A stretch of 64,000 nucleotides of DNA, from positions 40,396,501 through 40,460,500 of the forward strand of contig CM075344.1 of assembly GCA_037693485.1 (NCBI GenBank). The letters run 5' to 3'. Every line of letters begins with the position of its first letter. Positions within the stretch are counted from its first letter, which is position 1. Positions 1 through 11,466 of this stretch are shown here, in pieces. The notes beneath the pieces were generated by a model, which saw only the letters and a program-made list of their open reading frames with translations, made no database searches and was not told where the DNA came from. This stretch comes from Kitagawia praeruptora (lineage: Eukaryota; Streptophyta; Magnoliopsida; Apiales; Apiaceae). A program made the position numbers and the translations under genes.

Positions 1-1268
1 ACTCAGTTGGAGAGTCACTACCTTATACACTAACCAAAATATTTCATATGCACAAGTGAGATTGCACACACTAAGGATGAATTGACAGAAACCTGTAATC
101 CAACCATTTTACGGTTAGGATTATAAGTTAAAGGTTCTTTAATGAACCAAGTGTTTTCACAGACATTAGAAGGGAATCTTGATCTCAATGCTAAATTTAC
201 AGATCATTGTTTACCTTCTCAGAATTCAAATATGAAAATCCTAAAAAGGGAAAACTAGCAACTTGTAGATTATGACTCAGATTCGTCTGACGAGCCTAAT
301 GAGGATTTGGGATTTGCGAACTCCCATTGCACCACCACTGACCTCTCTTGAAGGGGCTAGGGTGATTTTTTCTTGCAGACACACTAAAGGATGTTGGAGC
401 TATGAGTAATATGAGTGATACACCAGTGAGCAAGAGTGTAAACACAGAGAGAAGTGAGACACTCAACACAAATGAGTGGAGAGAAGAGTGAAACACTTGT
501 GAGGTACACTAAACACTATCACATGCACACTCACAGTGAGGAAGAAAACGAAACTTCCTTTCTAACAAAGAACTCTATAATTGGTACAACTACTTTGTCA
601 ACTAGTTGATTGGAGGATTCCTCAACTAAGGGGGAGAAGTAAAGGGTACAAGAAAAAGGAGAGTAAGTTAGAAAGGGGGAGCTTTTACAGACTGTGCTTA
701 GGAAGAGAAGCAAGTCAAGTTACTAAGGGGGAGCCATAGATGGAAAAGTAAGGGGAGATTCAGTTGAGAAGAAAGGGGAGATATAAGGAGAAGCTTACAT
801 CACAATACTATTCCATTAGTCTTTCAATGTACTATGTATAAAGGCTAACTGGAGGAGTAGTAGATTTCCTAGAAGTTATAGAAATGGTATTGATTCACCA
901 TTGTCTACATAGTAGGAACAGTTTTTTTTCTTTAGTGAGAAAAGCTGTGTCAGAGAAGGGAAGTGATTGTAAATCAAGAACTGCTGATAATCACCAATGT
1001 AAGATGTGAAGGATTATCAGACAGAGATATGAAGAATCAGAAATGAAGATGAGTTATCTATTGAATATCAGTTCAGTGCTAGAGGAACAATCATCTATCA
1101 TTTCATCTACTGAGGATTCTGGAAATGTTATATTTAAACCAGAGAAATTTTTTTAACGTACTATTTACTAAGCTCTTGAATGCTTAATCTTTTTCTTGTT
1201 TAAGTGAGTTAGTTGAGTTATCCTCTAGGTATTTGCTTGTTATTGTCTAACAAACAAATAGGGGAGAT
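1..1268 (+). mobile_element. Internal 3' region of a Ty1/copia (SIRE-like) LTR retrotransposon
   Basis: The stretch has no convincing ORF. It is rich in purine runs such as GGGGGAG (about 630, 675, 727) and ends in a polypurine tract, AATAGGGGAGAT, just before the LTR that starts at 1269. Repeated GGGGGAG runs upstream of a long LTR are typical of SIRE/Maximus copia elements. The gag-pol part and 5' LTR must lie left of the window. Assignment to copia rests on the LTR layout, not on coding sequence. Confidence 0.55.
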
Positions 1269-2184
1269 TGAAAGGCATATGATGTAGCCTATTTATATTT
1301 CGAGGATACAACTCAACTTAAACAAGATTATAGTAGTAAATAGTAATAGACTGTCACAAGGAATCTCAGAATGTAATATCTGTCAGAAGAAAAAGATCAA
1401 GGTCAATCTACAGACTTGAAGAATTACTACATTGAAAGAATCTCAGACATCTGAACAAGCCTCAGTGGAGTATTAGTCAAGAAGTGGATTTGTTTAAAGT
1501 GATAGAGATTTCGAAGGTGACCGAGACAGTACAGAAGAATTAAAGAGAGAGGGAGGAGAAAAGAAAAGGAACCAGATTTTAAAGTCAATATATGAAAAAC
1601 AGTCATTGCGGTTAGTCACTCATGAACCAGACAGTACATCGAGTGTCAACATTAAACAGTGGTTGTTCATCATTAACTTCAGTGGTTCAAGCTATCAAGA
1701 CTGGTATGAGAGAAAATCATTGTGCAAGCAACAGAAGTGCTAAATTAATTAACCACAAGGATTTTACTATCAAGTGGACTGGCTGTGAGGAAAAAGATTT
1801 ATCACAAAGAAATGCAAAGTGATATATTCTTAATGCTGAAACTCCGGTTAGAATTGTTGTATTTTTTGCTAAGCAAAAGGAGTCCGGTTCCAGACGCTCA
1901 GGTAACCGCGGCTTAGAGCTTAAGGATTTATTTATATTAATAAATATTTTATTTAACTAGAAAATTATATTTATAAATATCTAATAATATTAGATATTTA
2001 TTTTTATAATTTCTGTATTAAATTAATTATTTATTAATTAAAGATTATAAGCTGTGCGGGTTAAAAAATATTTCTACGGAACCCGTCCTAATAAAGCAAA
2101 GCAAGTCCACGAATTGAAAAGAAAAAATGGCAGGTTCTTTTGCTTTGTCGAAATGGCCAGTATGTTGTACTATTTCTGAAATTA

Positions 2185-2410
2185 AGGTTATATTATTTCT
2201 GGAGGTTATACTATTTCTGGAAGCTATACTATTTCTGGAAGTTATACTATTTCTGGAAGCTATACTATTTTTGGAGGCTTCAACATACTATTTCTGGAGG
2301 TTATACTATTTCTGGAAGCTATACTATTTCTGGAAGTTATACTATTTCTGGAAGCTATACTATTTCTGGAGATATGGTATACTATTTCTGGAGGCTTCTG
2401 CATACTATTA
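2185..2410 (+). repeat. 18-bp tandem repeat array inside the LTR
   Basis: The unit is about TATACTATTTCTGGAAGC, alternating GAAGC and GAAGT/GAGGT endings, repeated roughly 11-12 times and broken once near 2281. Because 18 is a multiple of three, it opens hexapeptide-repeat reading frames in two phases; these are not genes. Degenerate TATACTATT words continue to about 2660, so the array was probably larger. Confidence 0.85.
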
Positions 2411-2692
2411 CTAAGATAAATCAGCTATACTATTTCCAGCCATCTATACTATCACCGAAATTATACTATCACAGAATCAGTTATACTATTACGTACTTAG
2501 TCATAGTTATACTATTACCGAGATAATTATACTCTTACCAAAGTTTTAAGTAAACTATTTCTAGAGTAAATGTAAACTATTTCTGAGTATAATCCATACT
2601 ATTACAAGAGAATGAGTTTAACTATTGCTAGCCAGTTATACTATCGCCGAGCTATTTTATTCAGCTGAACAGGAAAGTGAAGTGTGGTTTCC

Positions 2693-2700
2693 TATAAAAA
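2693..2700 (+). promoter_or_regulatory. Probable LTR TATA box
   Basis: TATAAAAA follows the tandem array and precedes an ACACA-rich stretch. This is where the U3 promoter and start of R would be expected in a forward-oriented LTR. Confidence 0.45.
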
Positions 2701-3145
2701 GAAACAGACGGACACAACTAACACACAGACTTACACGAAAATATCCAGGAAGAACAAAAGAGCTCTCATCTCTCTCATCTTCAAGCAATTTAATTGTCAT
2801 AAATTCTTGAGTTCTTGTATAAAAAATTGTATCCATTAGAACTTAATTATTTGTGATTCTTGTACTACTAGCGAATTAAGTTTCCTAGTTCTTATCTTGA
2901 TTTTTATTAACTAAATTAGAAAAGTTCATGTCGAATTTTCTAATTAGTTTTTATCAACTTGATAATTAATCTGTACTGAAATTGTAACACCCATCAAGTT
3001 AATATATTGTTATATTCAACTTGAAAATTTGTTTCAATTTATTTCGCACAAATTTGTCTAAACTAAATTTTATTTAAAAGACAAATTTCAATAAATTGGT
3101 ATAAATTGTATTCAACCCCCTTCTACAATCTTATCGGACCTAACA

Positions 3146-3596
3146 AATTAAATTATTAATTTTATGCACCTAAAAATATGAAATTATTTAAAGAAGCAAG
3201 TATTTAGAAATTAGAACTAAGGAATAATGTTATCTAATTCTGAAATCTGATGCAGTGGCAGTGTGACACTTTGACACACTTGATGTAGTGGTGACACGAA
3301 ACAATGAGCTGTGTTGACTACCTAAACTAGTTAATGACGGTGCTCCATGTCCAGCTCATTTCTTAAATCCCTTGTACCACAAGCTTTGCCGGACTAGCAA
3401 TATAGCATCTTCTGCTTCTTTTCCGGCTCAAATTAATGCCTATTATCTTCTCCTCTTTTCGCTATTGTAGTCTAGAAAATAACGACAAGAGTGCCTTTGC
3501 TTACCTAATTTGTTTGACTAAGTAATAAAGATGATAAAACAAAGTTAGAGTTACCAAATTTGTTACAAATTTATTACTGTACAATAAAGGATATAA
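3146..3596. other. AT-rich intergenic DNA
   Basis: No gene, RNA or clear repeat structure seen. Confidence 0.6.
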
Positions 3597-3851
3597 GAGC
3601 ATCTTCAATGGGAGAGACCCCTTATGTAAATTTTAAAATTAATTACCATAAATAAGAATTATAAAAAATGTGTAAAAAAATTTACACTCCAACAACTTGA
3701 AATATTAATAACATACCATTTTTAAAATATAGCCAATCATTATAGCTAATACCCTCGGAATACAACGTCTTACAGGTTCGACAAATTTTACATAATCAAT
3801 ATTTTATATAATTTAGCTAATCATTTTTAGTTAATGCCGTTGCAGATGCTC
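3597..3851. mobile_element. PIF/Harbinger-type MITE (Tourist-like), 255 bp
   Basis: The left end reads GAGCATCTTCAATGGG; the reverse complement of the right end reads GAGCATCTGCAACGG. Both flanks carry TAA (3594-3596 and 3852-3854), the target duplication of PIF/Harbinger elements. There is no coding capacity. Termini, TSD and size all agree. Confidence 0.8.
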
Positions 3852-4514
3852 TAACACTAATTACTTAATATTTTAGAATTTTATTGGTGAAAATTAATGT
3901 AGGAATCAATAATTATTATTTACATAGGAGTAGGCAATCAGTTCATAACACGTGGTATTTGAATCCGTTTTGAAAATCAATTTGAGACCATTAGTATTTT
4001 TGTTTGAGAAAAGAATCATAATTCTCAAATGAGATCTATCTATTACAAGTTTACAACAAAGAAATTATATCCAATATATAACGTTACCAACCTAGCTAGT
4101 TGATATTTTGTTATTTTCTTTTTCAATTTTTGTTTTTTTATTTACAAATATCTTTTAAAAAACAAATTTAACTTCATTTGTAATAATACTATTTTTTGAG
4201 GTGTGATTTATTATAATGCTTCGCATCACAATACAATTTAAACATAATAAAATATGAGTAGTGCTAGGTACCCGAATTGGTTCAAAAAAAATCTGGAATG
4301 ATGTGAATTTTAATTGGTGAAATTGATCTGACCCTAACAGAGTACGTTAAAATTATAGCCAATGAGCAGTGACACATGTAATTAGGAAATTAGAGAAACC
4401 TAACATTTTCCATAAAAATATTTTGCAAAGGAATTTCTTTATGATTTATAAAAGAAAAGTTTCCTATTATCAAAAAAAGGGTTAATTTCCTTTATACATA
4501 CAAGCATTTGGCTG
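3852..4514. other. AT-rich upstream region of the FPP gene
   Basis: No ORF. Near 4263 a GTGCTAGGTACCC word resembles the left end of the MITEs at 35691 and 61072, but no matching right end was found. Confidence 0.5.
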
Positions 4515-4523
4515 TATATAAAG
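4515..4523 (+). promoter_or_regulatory. Candidate TATA box of the FPP gene
   Basis: TATATAAAG lies about 150 bp before the CT-rich leader and 1.09 kb before the start codon. A long leader with an intron, beginning at a GTAAGT donor near 4975, would explain the distance. The start of transcription is not known. Confidence 0.35.
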
Positions 4524-4667
4524 GAAGTCGAAATACATCTTATGATGTTAATATTTTGAACTTTGAAGATGATTAATGATTTAATGAATGAAAAAGCTAT
4601 TGTTTTGGATGTTTCCATTTTTACGTGACACCTAACTCTCTCCTTTAGCCCTTCTCATAAGTCATAC

Positions 4668-4670
<3 letters not shown>

Positions 4671-4712
<42 letters not shown>

Positions 4713-4914
4713 AGCCCACCACATCCCCCACCCACCTCCACCATTCTCCACCACCCTCCCTCCCCTTCTTTCTCTCTCTAAAACACTCACATACCGACAT
4801 ACACTGTCGCTCTCTAAATCTATAGATACAGAGTCTCCCCTCTCTCTTCCTCAATCTTCTCTGTACTAACAAATACTGAACAATCCCCAAAATCTTAGTT
4901 ACACACACACACAC
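4671..4914 (+). repeat. (TC)n and (AC)n microsatellites in the FPP leader
   Basis: About 18 TC dinucleotides at 4671-4707 are followed by a CT/CCACC-rich tract and (AC)7 at 4901-4914. Pyrimidine-rich tracts are common in plant 5' untranslated leaders. Confidence 0.75.
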
Positions 4915-5281
4915 AGTTATTTACTATTGGTTACCTTTCTTCAGTTTACTTGTCGAAGCCGCATTGTCATATTTGTAAGTCCTTTACAATTTTCATACAG
5001 TAACACTAGACTTTTTAACTATGTTTCTGATACTTCCATAGTTACATGTCTTATTTCGAACATACTTGTGTTGTGTCTTGTTACTTCTCATATACTATCT
5101 ACTTTGGGAGATGTGCTGTCTTGTGCTGTTGAAAAACCTATTCTTGCCCCTTTTTCATTCGACTCTTTATGCAATTTTTTACAGTTTTTTTTATTACACA
5201 TTCATTGTTCAACTTAAAATAGCAGCATATGAACTGCTTTCCTCTTTTGGATTACTGATTTGCATATGTTACATAATTTTG

Positions 5282-5362
5282 TACAAGAGCCCGGGACCAA
5301 GATTCGAACCCATGAACTCGTTATAAGAGGGTGTGGATGAGCGTTTGTCACTAGGCTATGTC
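5282..5362 (-). mobile_element. tRNA-derived SINE remnant in the FPP 5' leader
   Basis: On the minus strand an A-box-like TAGCCTAGTGAC (5358-5347) is followed about 40 bases later by a B box, GGTTCGAATC (5310-5301). That is the internal Pol III promoter layout of tRNA-derived SINEs. A T-rich tail follows toward lower coordinates. It cannot fold as a complete tRNA. It probably lies in a leader intron of the FPP gene. Confidence 0.6.
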
Positions 5363-5603
5363 TGAATCCTTTGTATTTTTCGTTATTTGTATTTTTCAAA
5401 TTTGCGATTATAATTTAGAATGAATTTGTATTTTTAAACTAAGGTAAGTATCTACGGTGTTCTTGAATTTACATATCGTTTTCTCATTTCGAAGATGAAA
5501 GTAAATTGTGCGGTACTACTACTAATTGTTTGTTGTTTGTGTATTAACAATTCCACCACTTGTTTACTAACATTATGCTGCACATTAACTTCAAGAGTGT
5601 ACA

Positions 5604-8600
5604 ATGGACAAAAGGAGCTGGCCTTGGAAGAAAAAATCATCGGACAAGGCAAATGTTGACAAAATAATTGACACTTCTGAATCTGCTGCTGTGCCCACAG
5701 CTTCGTCGGGAACTCAGGGTGATCAAGTATGTTCTTTGTCTGCATTTTTTGATTCCTTAACTGATCTTGTCTTCAATTTTCTTTTTCTTCTCGTATGAAT
5801 TGTCCAGTAATATGACGGCCACATTATTTTTGTTTGCTTTCCCGAAAAGTTTTAGCATTGATATCAGTTGCAACAACATCATAAAAGAGTCTAATCCAAT
5901 ACTTTATCTCAAAGAATCTATCGTATCATCCTGATTTGCCTCGTGTTGATTTTTTTTATTTTTTTCCGAACTTTGGTATGTTATGAAGAGTTGCTTTCAG
6001 AAGAAAGTCTCGGTAAAAATTTAAATTAAACAACTAGTCCTCGTAAGATTCCAACTGAAAGTGGTTATTGGATGTTGTCGGCTGTTTTTCCCCTGTATAT
6101 TACTTGGTTAAATTATCTCTGATTGTGCAGTTATTTAGTGAGAATGTTGTATTCTTGCATCAGTTATGTGTTGCCTTGTGGTTGGTTTAATGTTTCCGTC
6201 TTATTTCTGGCATTGTTTAGCCACAGGGAAAGCAGGATAAAAAGCCAAAGTATGTCCAAATTTCTGTGGAATCTTATACTCATCTAACTGGACTGGAGGA
6301 TCAAGTGAAATCATATGAGGATGAAGTGAAGACATATGCGGACCAAGTATCTTCATACAAGGATCAGGTTCAAAATTTAGAAAATGTAGTAAATGAATTG
6401 AATGACAAACTGTCTGAAGCGGATTCGGAGATGATAACAAAGGAAAATCTAGTAAAACAGCATGCTAAAGTTGCTGAAGATGCTGTTTCAGGTATGTTGC
6501 TGTAGTGGTGGTCTTGTTTTTGTCATTTGAGGATTATGTTATGCAATTAATAATTTGCTTCGACAGGATGGGAAAAAGCTGAAGCAGAAGCTCTGGCACT
6601 GAAAGATCAGCTAGAATCTGTTACATTGTTAAAGCTTACGGCTGAAGATCGAGCATCACATCTGGATGGTGCTTTAAAGGAGTGTATGCGGCAGATTAGA
6701 AATTTGAAAGAAGAACATGAGCAGAAACTGCATGAAGTTGTTTTAAACAAAACCAAGCAATGTGACATGATAAAGTCTCAACTTGAAACACAGATTGGTA
6801 ACTTAGAACAAGAGCTTTTCAGATCCGCTTCTGACAATGCAGCAATTTCCAGATCTCTCCAAGAACGATCTAACATGCTGATAAAGATCAGTGAAGAAAA
6901 ATCGCAAGCGGAGGCAGATATTGAACAACTGAAGAGCAATATCGACACATGCGAAAGGGAGATAAATTCTCTAAAATATGAGCTCCATATAGTTGCCAAA
7001 GAGTTAGAGATCAGGAATGAGGAAAAGAACATGAGTGTAAGATCTGCAGAAGTTGCGAACAAGCAGCACTTGGAAGGGGCTAAGAAAATAGCAAAGTTGG
7101 AGGCGGAGTGCCAACGATTGCGTGGTCTTGTTCGGAAGAAATTGCCTGGTCCAGCCGCAATGGCTCAGATGAAGTTAGAAGTTGAAAGCTTGGGTAGGGA
7201 CTACGGAGAAACTAGGGTAAGGCGGTCTCCTGTTAAGCCTCCCATTAGTCCACACATGTCTCAGTTGTCCGAATTTTCACTTGATAGTGCACAGAAACAC
7301 TATAAAGACAATGAGTTACTCACAGAACGTCTGTTGGAGATGGAAGAAGAAACAAAAATGTTAAAGGAAGCTTTAGCTAAACGTACCAGTGAACTGCAAG
7401 CTTCTAGGAGTGTTTGTGCCAAAACAATGAGTAAACTACAAAGTTTAGAAGCACAATTGCAAACAGATAATCAGAAGAAAAGTATAACAAAGTTAAATAC
7501 CCAGATCCCAACTGATGCAAGCAATCCACCAAGCTTGACCTCAATGTCAGAAGATGGAAATGATGATCAACTAAGTTGTGCAGGGTCTTGGACAACAGGA
7601 TTGGTGTCTGAGCTCTCTGTAAAGAAGGAAAACAACATTGACAGTCCAGTTAAGGCTGGGAGGGCAAACCAACTAGAACTTATGGATGACTTTCTAGAAA
7701 TGGAAAAGTTGGCATGTTCAACCAATGAATCAAATGGAGCAGATTCTAGTACAAAATCTGAAGTTCTGGTCCATGATTTAGGAGAAGTCCTTACCACCAC
7801 AGATTCAGATCTTAAGGAGCAGAAACAATTCGAGTCAGTGGAAACAACAGAGGTCCCAGATAAAGAAAATCTACTGCCTTGCGTGGAGCTCGAATCAAGG
7901 ATTTCAATGGTATTCAGGTCTATGTCTAAAGAGACTGATCTTGAAAGAGTTCTGGAGGAGATTAGGCTTGTAGTGCAGAATCTGCATGATGATTTGCATA
8001 AAAACTCAGTGAAACCTTGTATTGATGAACCTCATTGCTCTGGTGCTGCTGGTGATCAAGGAACTTGTCCAGAAAATGTTAAGGTAACTACTGAAATAGA
8101 AGTCCCAGCATCCCAAGATAGCAAAGAATTGATAGGAATTGTGCATGAACTTAAGGAAGATGAAAGGGTTGCTGTTTCTAATATTCACGACTTTGTAATG
8201 CTACTTGCGAAAGAGGCAAAGGGTGTCCAGGACCCCCTGCCTGATGAGGATGGACTGAGTCAGAAACTGGAGGAATTCTCTTATGCCTTTAATGAGGTCA
8301 TGAACAGAAAAATAAGCGTAATTGATTATGTTCTTTGCCTTTCTCAAGTATTCAGCAAAGCTAATGAACTGCGATTCAGTGTCCTGGGTTATAAAAACAT
8401 AGATACTGAAAATAGTAGCTCTGATTGCATAGACAAAATCGCTTTACCTGAGAATAAAACAGTTCAGAAGTCTGGCGAGAGATACAATAATGGCTGTGCT
8501 CACTTTTCGGATTCAACTGATTCAACTTCTAATCCTGACATCCCTCATGACGGAACATTTGTTCCAACCTTTGAATTCAAAACTTTGTCATGGAACTGCT

Positions 8601-10298
8601 CATTGGAGGAGTTTGAACAGTTGAAGTCAGAAAAAGATCAGTTGTTGGTTGATCTAGCTAGATGTACTGAAATTTTAGAAAATACCAAGTCCCAGTTAGT
8701 AGAAACAGAACAACTTCTAGCTGAAGCCAAATCACAGCTGGTTTCTGCTCAAAAAGTGAATGGCCTGGCTGAGACACAGTTAAAATGTATGGTAGAGTCA
8801 TACAAGTCACTTGAAAGTCGTGCAGAGGAGTCACAAGTTGAATTGAATCTTCTACGGGGTAATGTAGAAAGTTTACAAAACGAGCTTCAAGAGGAGAGGA
8901 GTCGTCATCAGGATGCACTTACGAGATGCAAGTCTCTGCAAGAGGAATTGCAAAGGTTAGTATGAAATTTTGCAATAAACTGCAGTCATGCTCTAACCAA
9001 TAAAGTGGTCCAGTCAATGCTCTTTAATTTTGCTGAGCGTAATCACTTGGTACTAAAGAAATACTACAAAAATTTTCCACACAGTTGTAACTTGCATAAG
9101 GAAAGTGGAATTCTCTAAATCAGTTTTACATCTTTATATAAATAATTAACATCTACTTGCTATCAAATCAAATACTCCATAAATATTCTTTCCCTATCAT
9201 TTCAGTGGGGGTTGTGAGTGGTGTCTCAACCCCCATAAAAACTTTTAGAGAGTTAAGCATCCAACTGATTGTTTTGAAAAATGACACAGTGCTCAGACTT
9301 GATACTGGTATTGCAACCTCACCAACTATTGCTATAAACACATATTTGTGGGGTAAATGTGAAACATAAATGAGCCGCTAGTAAGTAAAAAGTTGCAATA
9401 TCACTCTTTTTGTGGTTTGAATGGAGTATCGGTTTCTTTAAAAGATGATGTGCAAAAAGATACAAAGTTTATGTGCTCTAGCTTGGTTAACTGTCTTCCG
9501 GTCTGAGCATTTATAAGATCTATAGACAGCTATTCTGTGCAAATCTGGAATTTATGTGGCACATACCCCTAACTTTATCCTGGATTACTTTTTCAGGCTT
9601 GAGAATGATCCAGGGGTTGACATTGATGTCAAGAGTAACCAGGTGAGGATTTCACTGCTTGATGAAATTATAAAGTTGTGCTTTGCCTTTATCGATATGT
9701 TGGCACCAGTGAGATACATAACTCATTGCATATTACATGCTTAATATTACTTTATCATGTATTTGCCTTCCACAATGTGCATTCACTTTTATGGAATTTC
9801 GTGGGTTATTAACCAAAGCAAAGAAAAACTGTTTTGTCATCTCAGGAGATGGAGTTAGCAGCTGCAACAGAGAAGCTAGCAGAGTGTCAAGAAACCATAT
9901 TTCTTCTGGGAAAACAGTTAAAACTGATGCGTCCACAGCCAGAGAATCAAGGGTCACCGTCCAGAGAGAGGAGTCAGAAGAAGGTCGAAAGCTTTACTGA
10001 AGATGAAACAACCACTAGTAGCACAAACTTGCACAATGTGGATATGTCTGAGATGGATACTGCAACTTCTGCTGATATTAAGCAAACAGGTGGTGAGTCC
10101 CCCATGAATTTGTACAACACTATTTTTAGTCCCTCCGAGTCTGAAGTGAACAATTTATTGCGATCACCAATCGATTTGAAGCATTCAGATAGCCAGTTCA
10201 CAAAGTCGGGCTCAACTTCATCTTCTGCGGCAACACCAGAAAAAAATTCTCGAGGATTTAGCAGATTTTTTTCAACAAAATCTAAAAATGTACATTAA
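5604..10298 (+). CDS. FPP: Filament-like plant protein (FPP, DUF869), FPP4-type
   Basis: FPPs are long plant-specific coiled-coil proteins. Family knowledge links them to nuclear-envelope/membrane and microtubule or exocyst-related roles, but the exact function of this one cannot be read from sequence. Five exons with GT-AG junctions: 5604-5726, 6221-6491, 6567-8955, 9597-9642, 9846-10298. They are phase-consistent and give 1093 residues, the usual FPP length. Diagnostic blocks: MDKRSWPWKKKSSDK at the start, VQISVESYTHLTGLEDQV (53-70), SGWEKAEAEA (131-140), CQRLRGLVRKKLPGPAA in the middle, and AECQETIFLLGKQL near 955-968. The C-terminus is RGFSRFFSTKSK. Most of the chain is heptad-rich coiled coil with an acidic Ser-rich linker between. 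The acceptor of exon 2 is ambiguous (6221, 6227 or 6236 all keep frame). Exon 4 is only 46 nt. The leader carries a CT tract and a SINE remnant. No disruption was seen, so it is likely functional. Confidence 0.93.
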
Positions 10299-11432
10299 GT
10301 TTTGTTGCTCAGTTCCTCACTGCCTTTGGTTACACGGCTATACAATATTTACCAAACAGGCGAAGCAAATTCTGCAAATAATGCTACATGTGCTGATGTT
10401 CTTGAATCTTGCGGTTCTAGGAGGATCATTTCGCTGGAAGTTGGAACACCAAAAGGACAGTTTTGTTAGAATATGTTACATTGCTGCCTACAACCGGAAC
10501 ATACATACATACTCTGAAGTCGTTTGCTGCTTCAAGTAACCGAAACACTTGATTCTCGTTTGACAGAAGGTAATTTTTGCATTTGACTGTATAGATTTCC
10601 ATTAGCATTTGTTTTCTGTTATCTGTATTACACAACAGTGCTGTACTTCTGTTGACCGTTTGAATGCGTGGCAAGTCTTTTCATATGATAAAGAAACAAA
10701 TGATCCAACAAAACTAATTATAAGTGAAGTTGTTCAGTAATTTAATTGAGCATACAGTTAAATATGCTCTGAGTTGGGACTTATTTCTGACTCCTTAAAG
10801 AACATAGCACAAAGCTACTAGCATTAACTGTCAGTTCTGTCAATAAATATTTTTGTTGGTGAAAACTGGGCATGCCGGGCTGGAACTGTACTAAGTTACA
10901 CGGGTGTTTCTCAGATATAATTAGGAGTGAGATCGTGGATTTGGGCCGTGAGTAAGGTGGTGTATCATGGATTTGAGCATTTCACCACTATCCGGACCAT
11001 GGACATTGCAAATGGTTCCAAAAGAAATGGAAAATGCTCCTAACTAATTATAATTTTAGATTCTACGAGTTCATTTGTTTTGCCAAAACTATATGCCAAG
11101 AAAATCATTTTACAATATCTTAACGTTTGCTTGGTTTTCCAGAAAGAAATTAAATTAAGAACCATAACTTTGAACAAATCATCATAGTGAAAATGATTCC
11201 CGCTTTTCGAAGAAAAAATTATCTTAAAAATAAAATATTTCACACTATTTCGCATACTGTAATCCTTTTACTTGGAGCATACCTATTCCAAATTTGCTAT
11301 AGATCCTTTTTTGCTAAATAGATTTTTAAATACATACTTTTCACGTTGAAAATCGAAAGAAATTTTAGAAAGTCGAAATTCTCTAATATATCACAAGCTA
11401 TATTACAAAAAAAAAAACTTGATCAAATTAAG
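10299..11432 (+). other. FPP 3' untranslated and downstream region
   Basis: A CAATAAAT word at about 10841 is a possible polyadenylation signal. No further gene seen; AT-rich to the poly(T) of the LINE at 11433. Confidence 0.5.
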
Positions 11433-11466
11433 TTTTTTTTTTTTTTGAAACAAAAGTACTTGCATT

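Larger units (their letters stand above)
1269..3145 (+). repeat. Long 3' LTR of the copia-like element
   Basis: It begins TGAAAGGCATATG directly after a polypurine tract and ends with a CCCCCTTCTAC stretch followed by GGACCTAACA, the usual end of SIRE-type LTRs (TG...CA). Length about 1.88 kb, within the SIRE range. It contains an 18-bp tandem array (2185-2410) and a TATA box at 2693. The left boundary is less certain than the right because no second LTR is in the window for comparison. Confidence 0.55.

Noticed and set aside
2127..2526. Two overlapping ORFs with hexapeptide repeats
   Set aside because: They arise from the 18-bp DNA repeat, which is open in several frames; no domain, and they lie inside an LTR.
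4711..4914. Minus-strand Arg/Glu-rich ORF
   Set aside because: Produced by the CT/CCACC-rich leader read antisense.
6778..8918. Minus-strand ORFs opposite FPP exon 3
   Set aside because: Shadows of a long coding exon with clear family similarity on the plus strand.
11418..11432. LINE target duplication next to the poly(T)
   Set aside because: Only AATTAAG recurs near 16848, too short and too far from the ORF1 start to be convincing.
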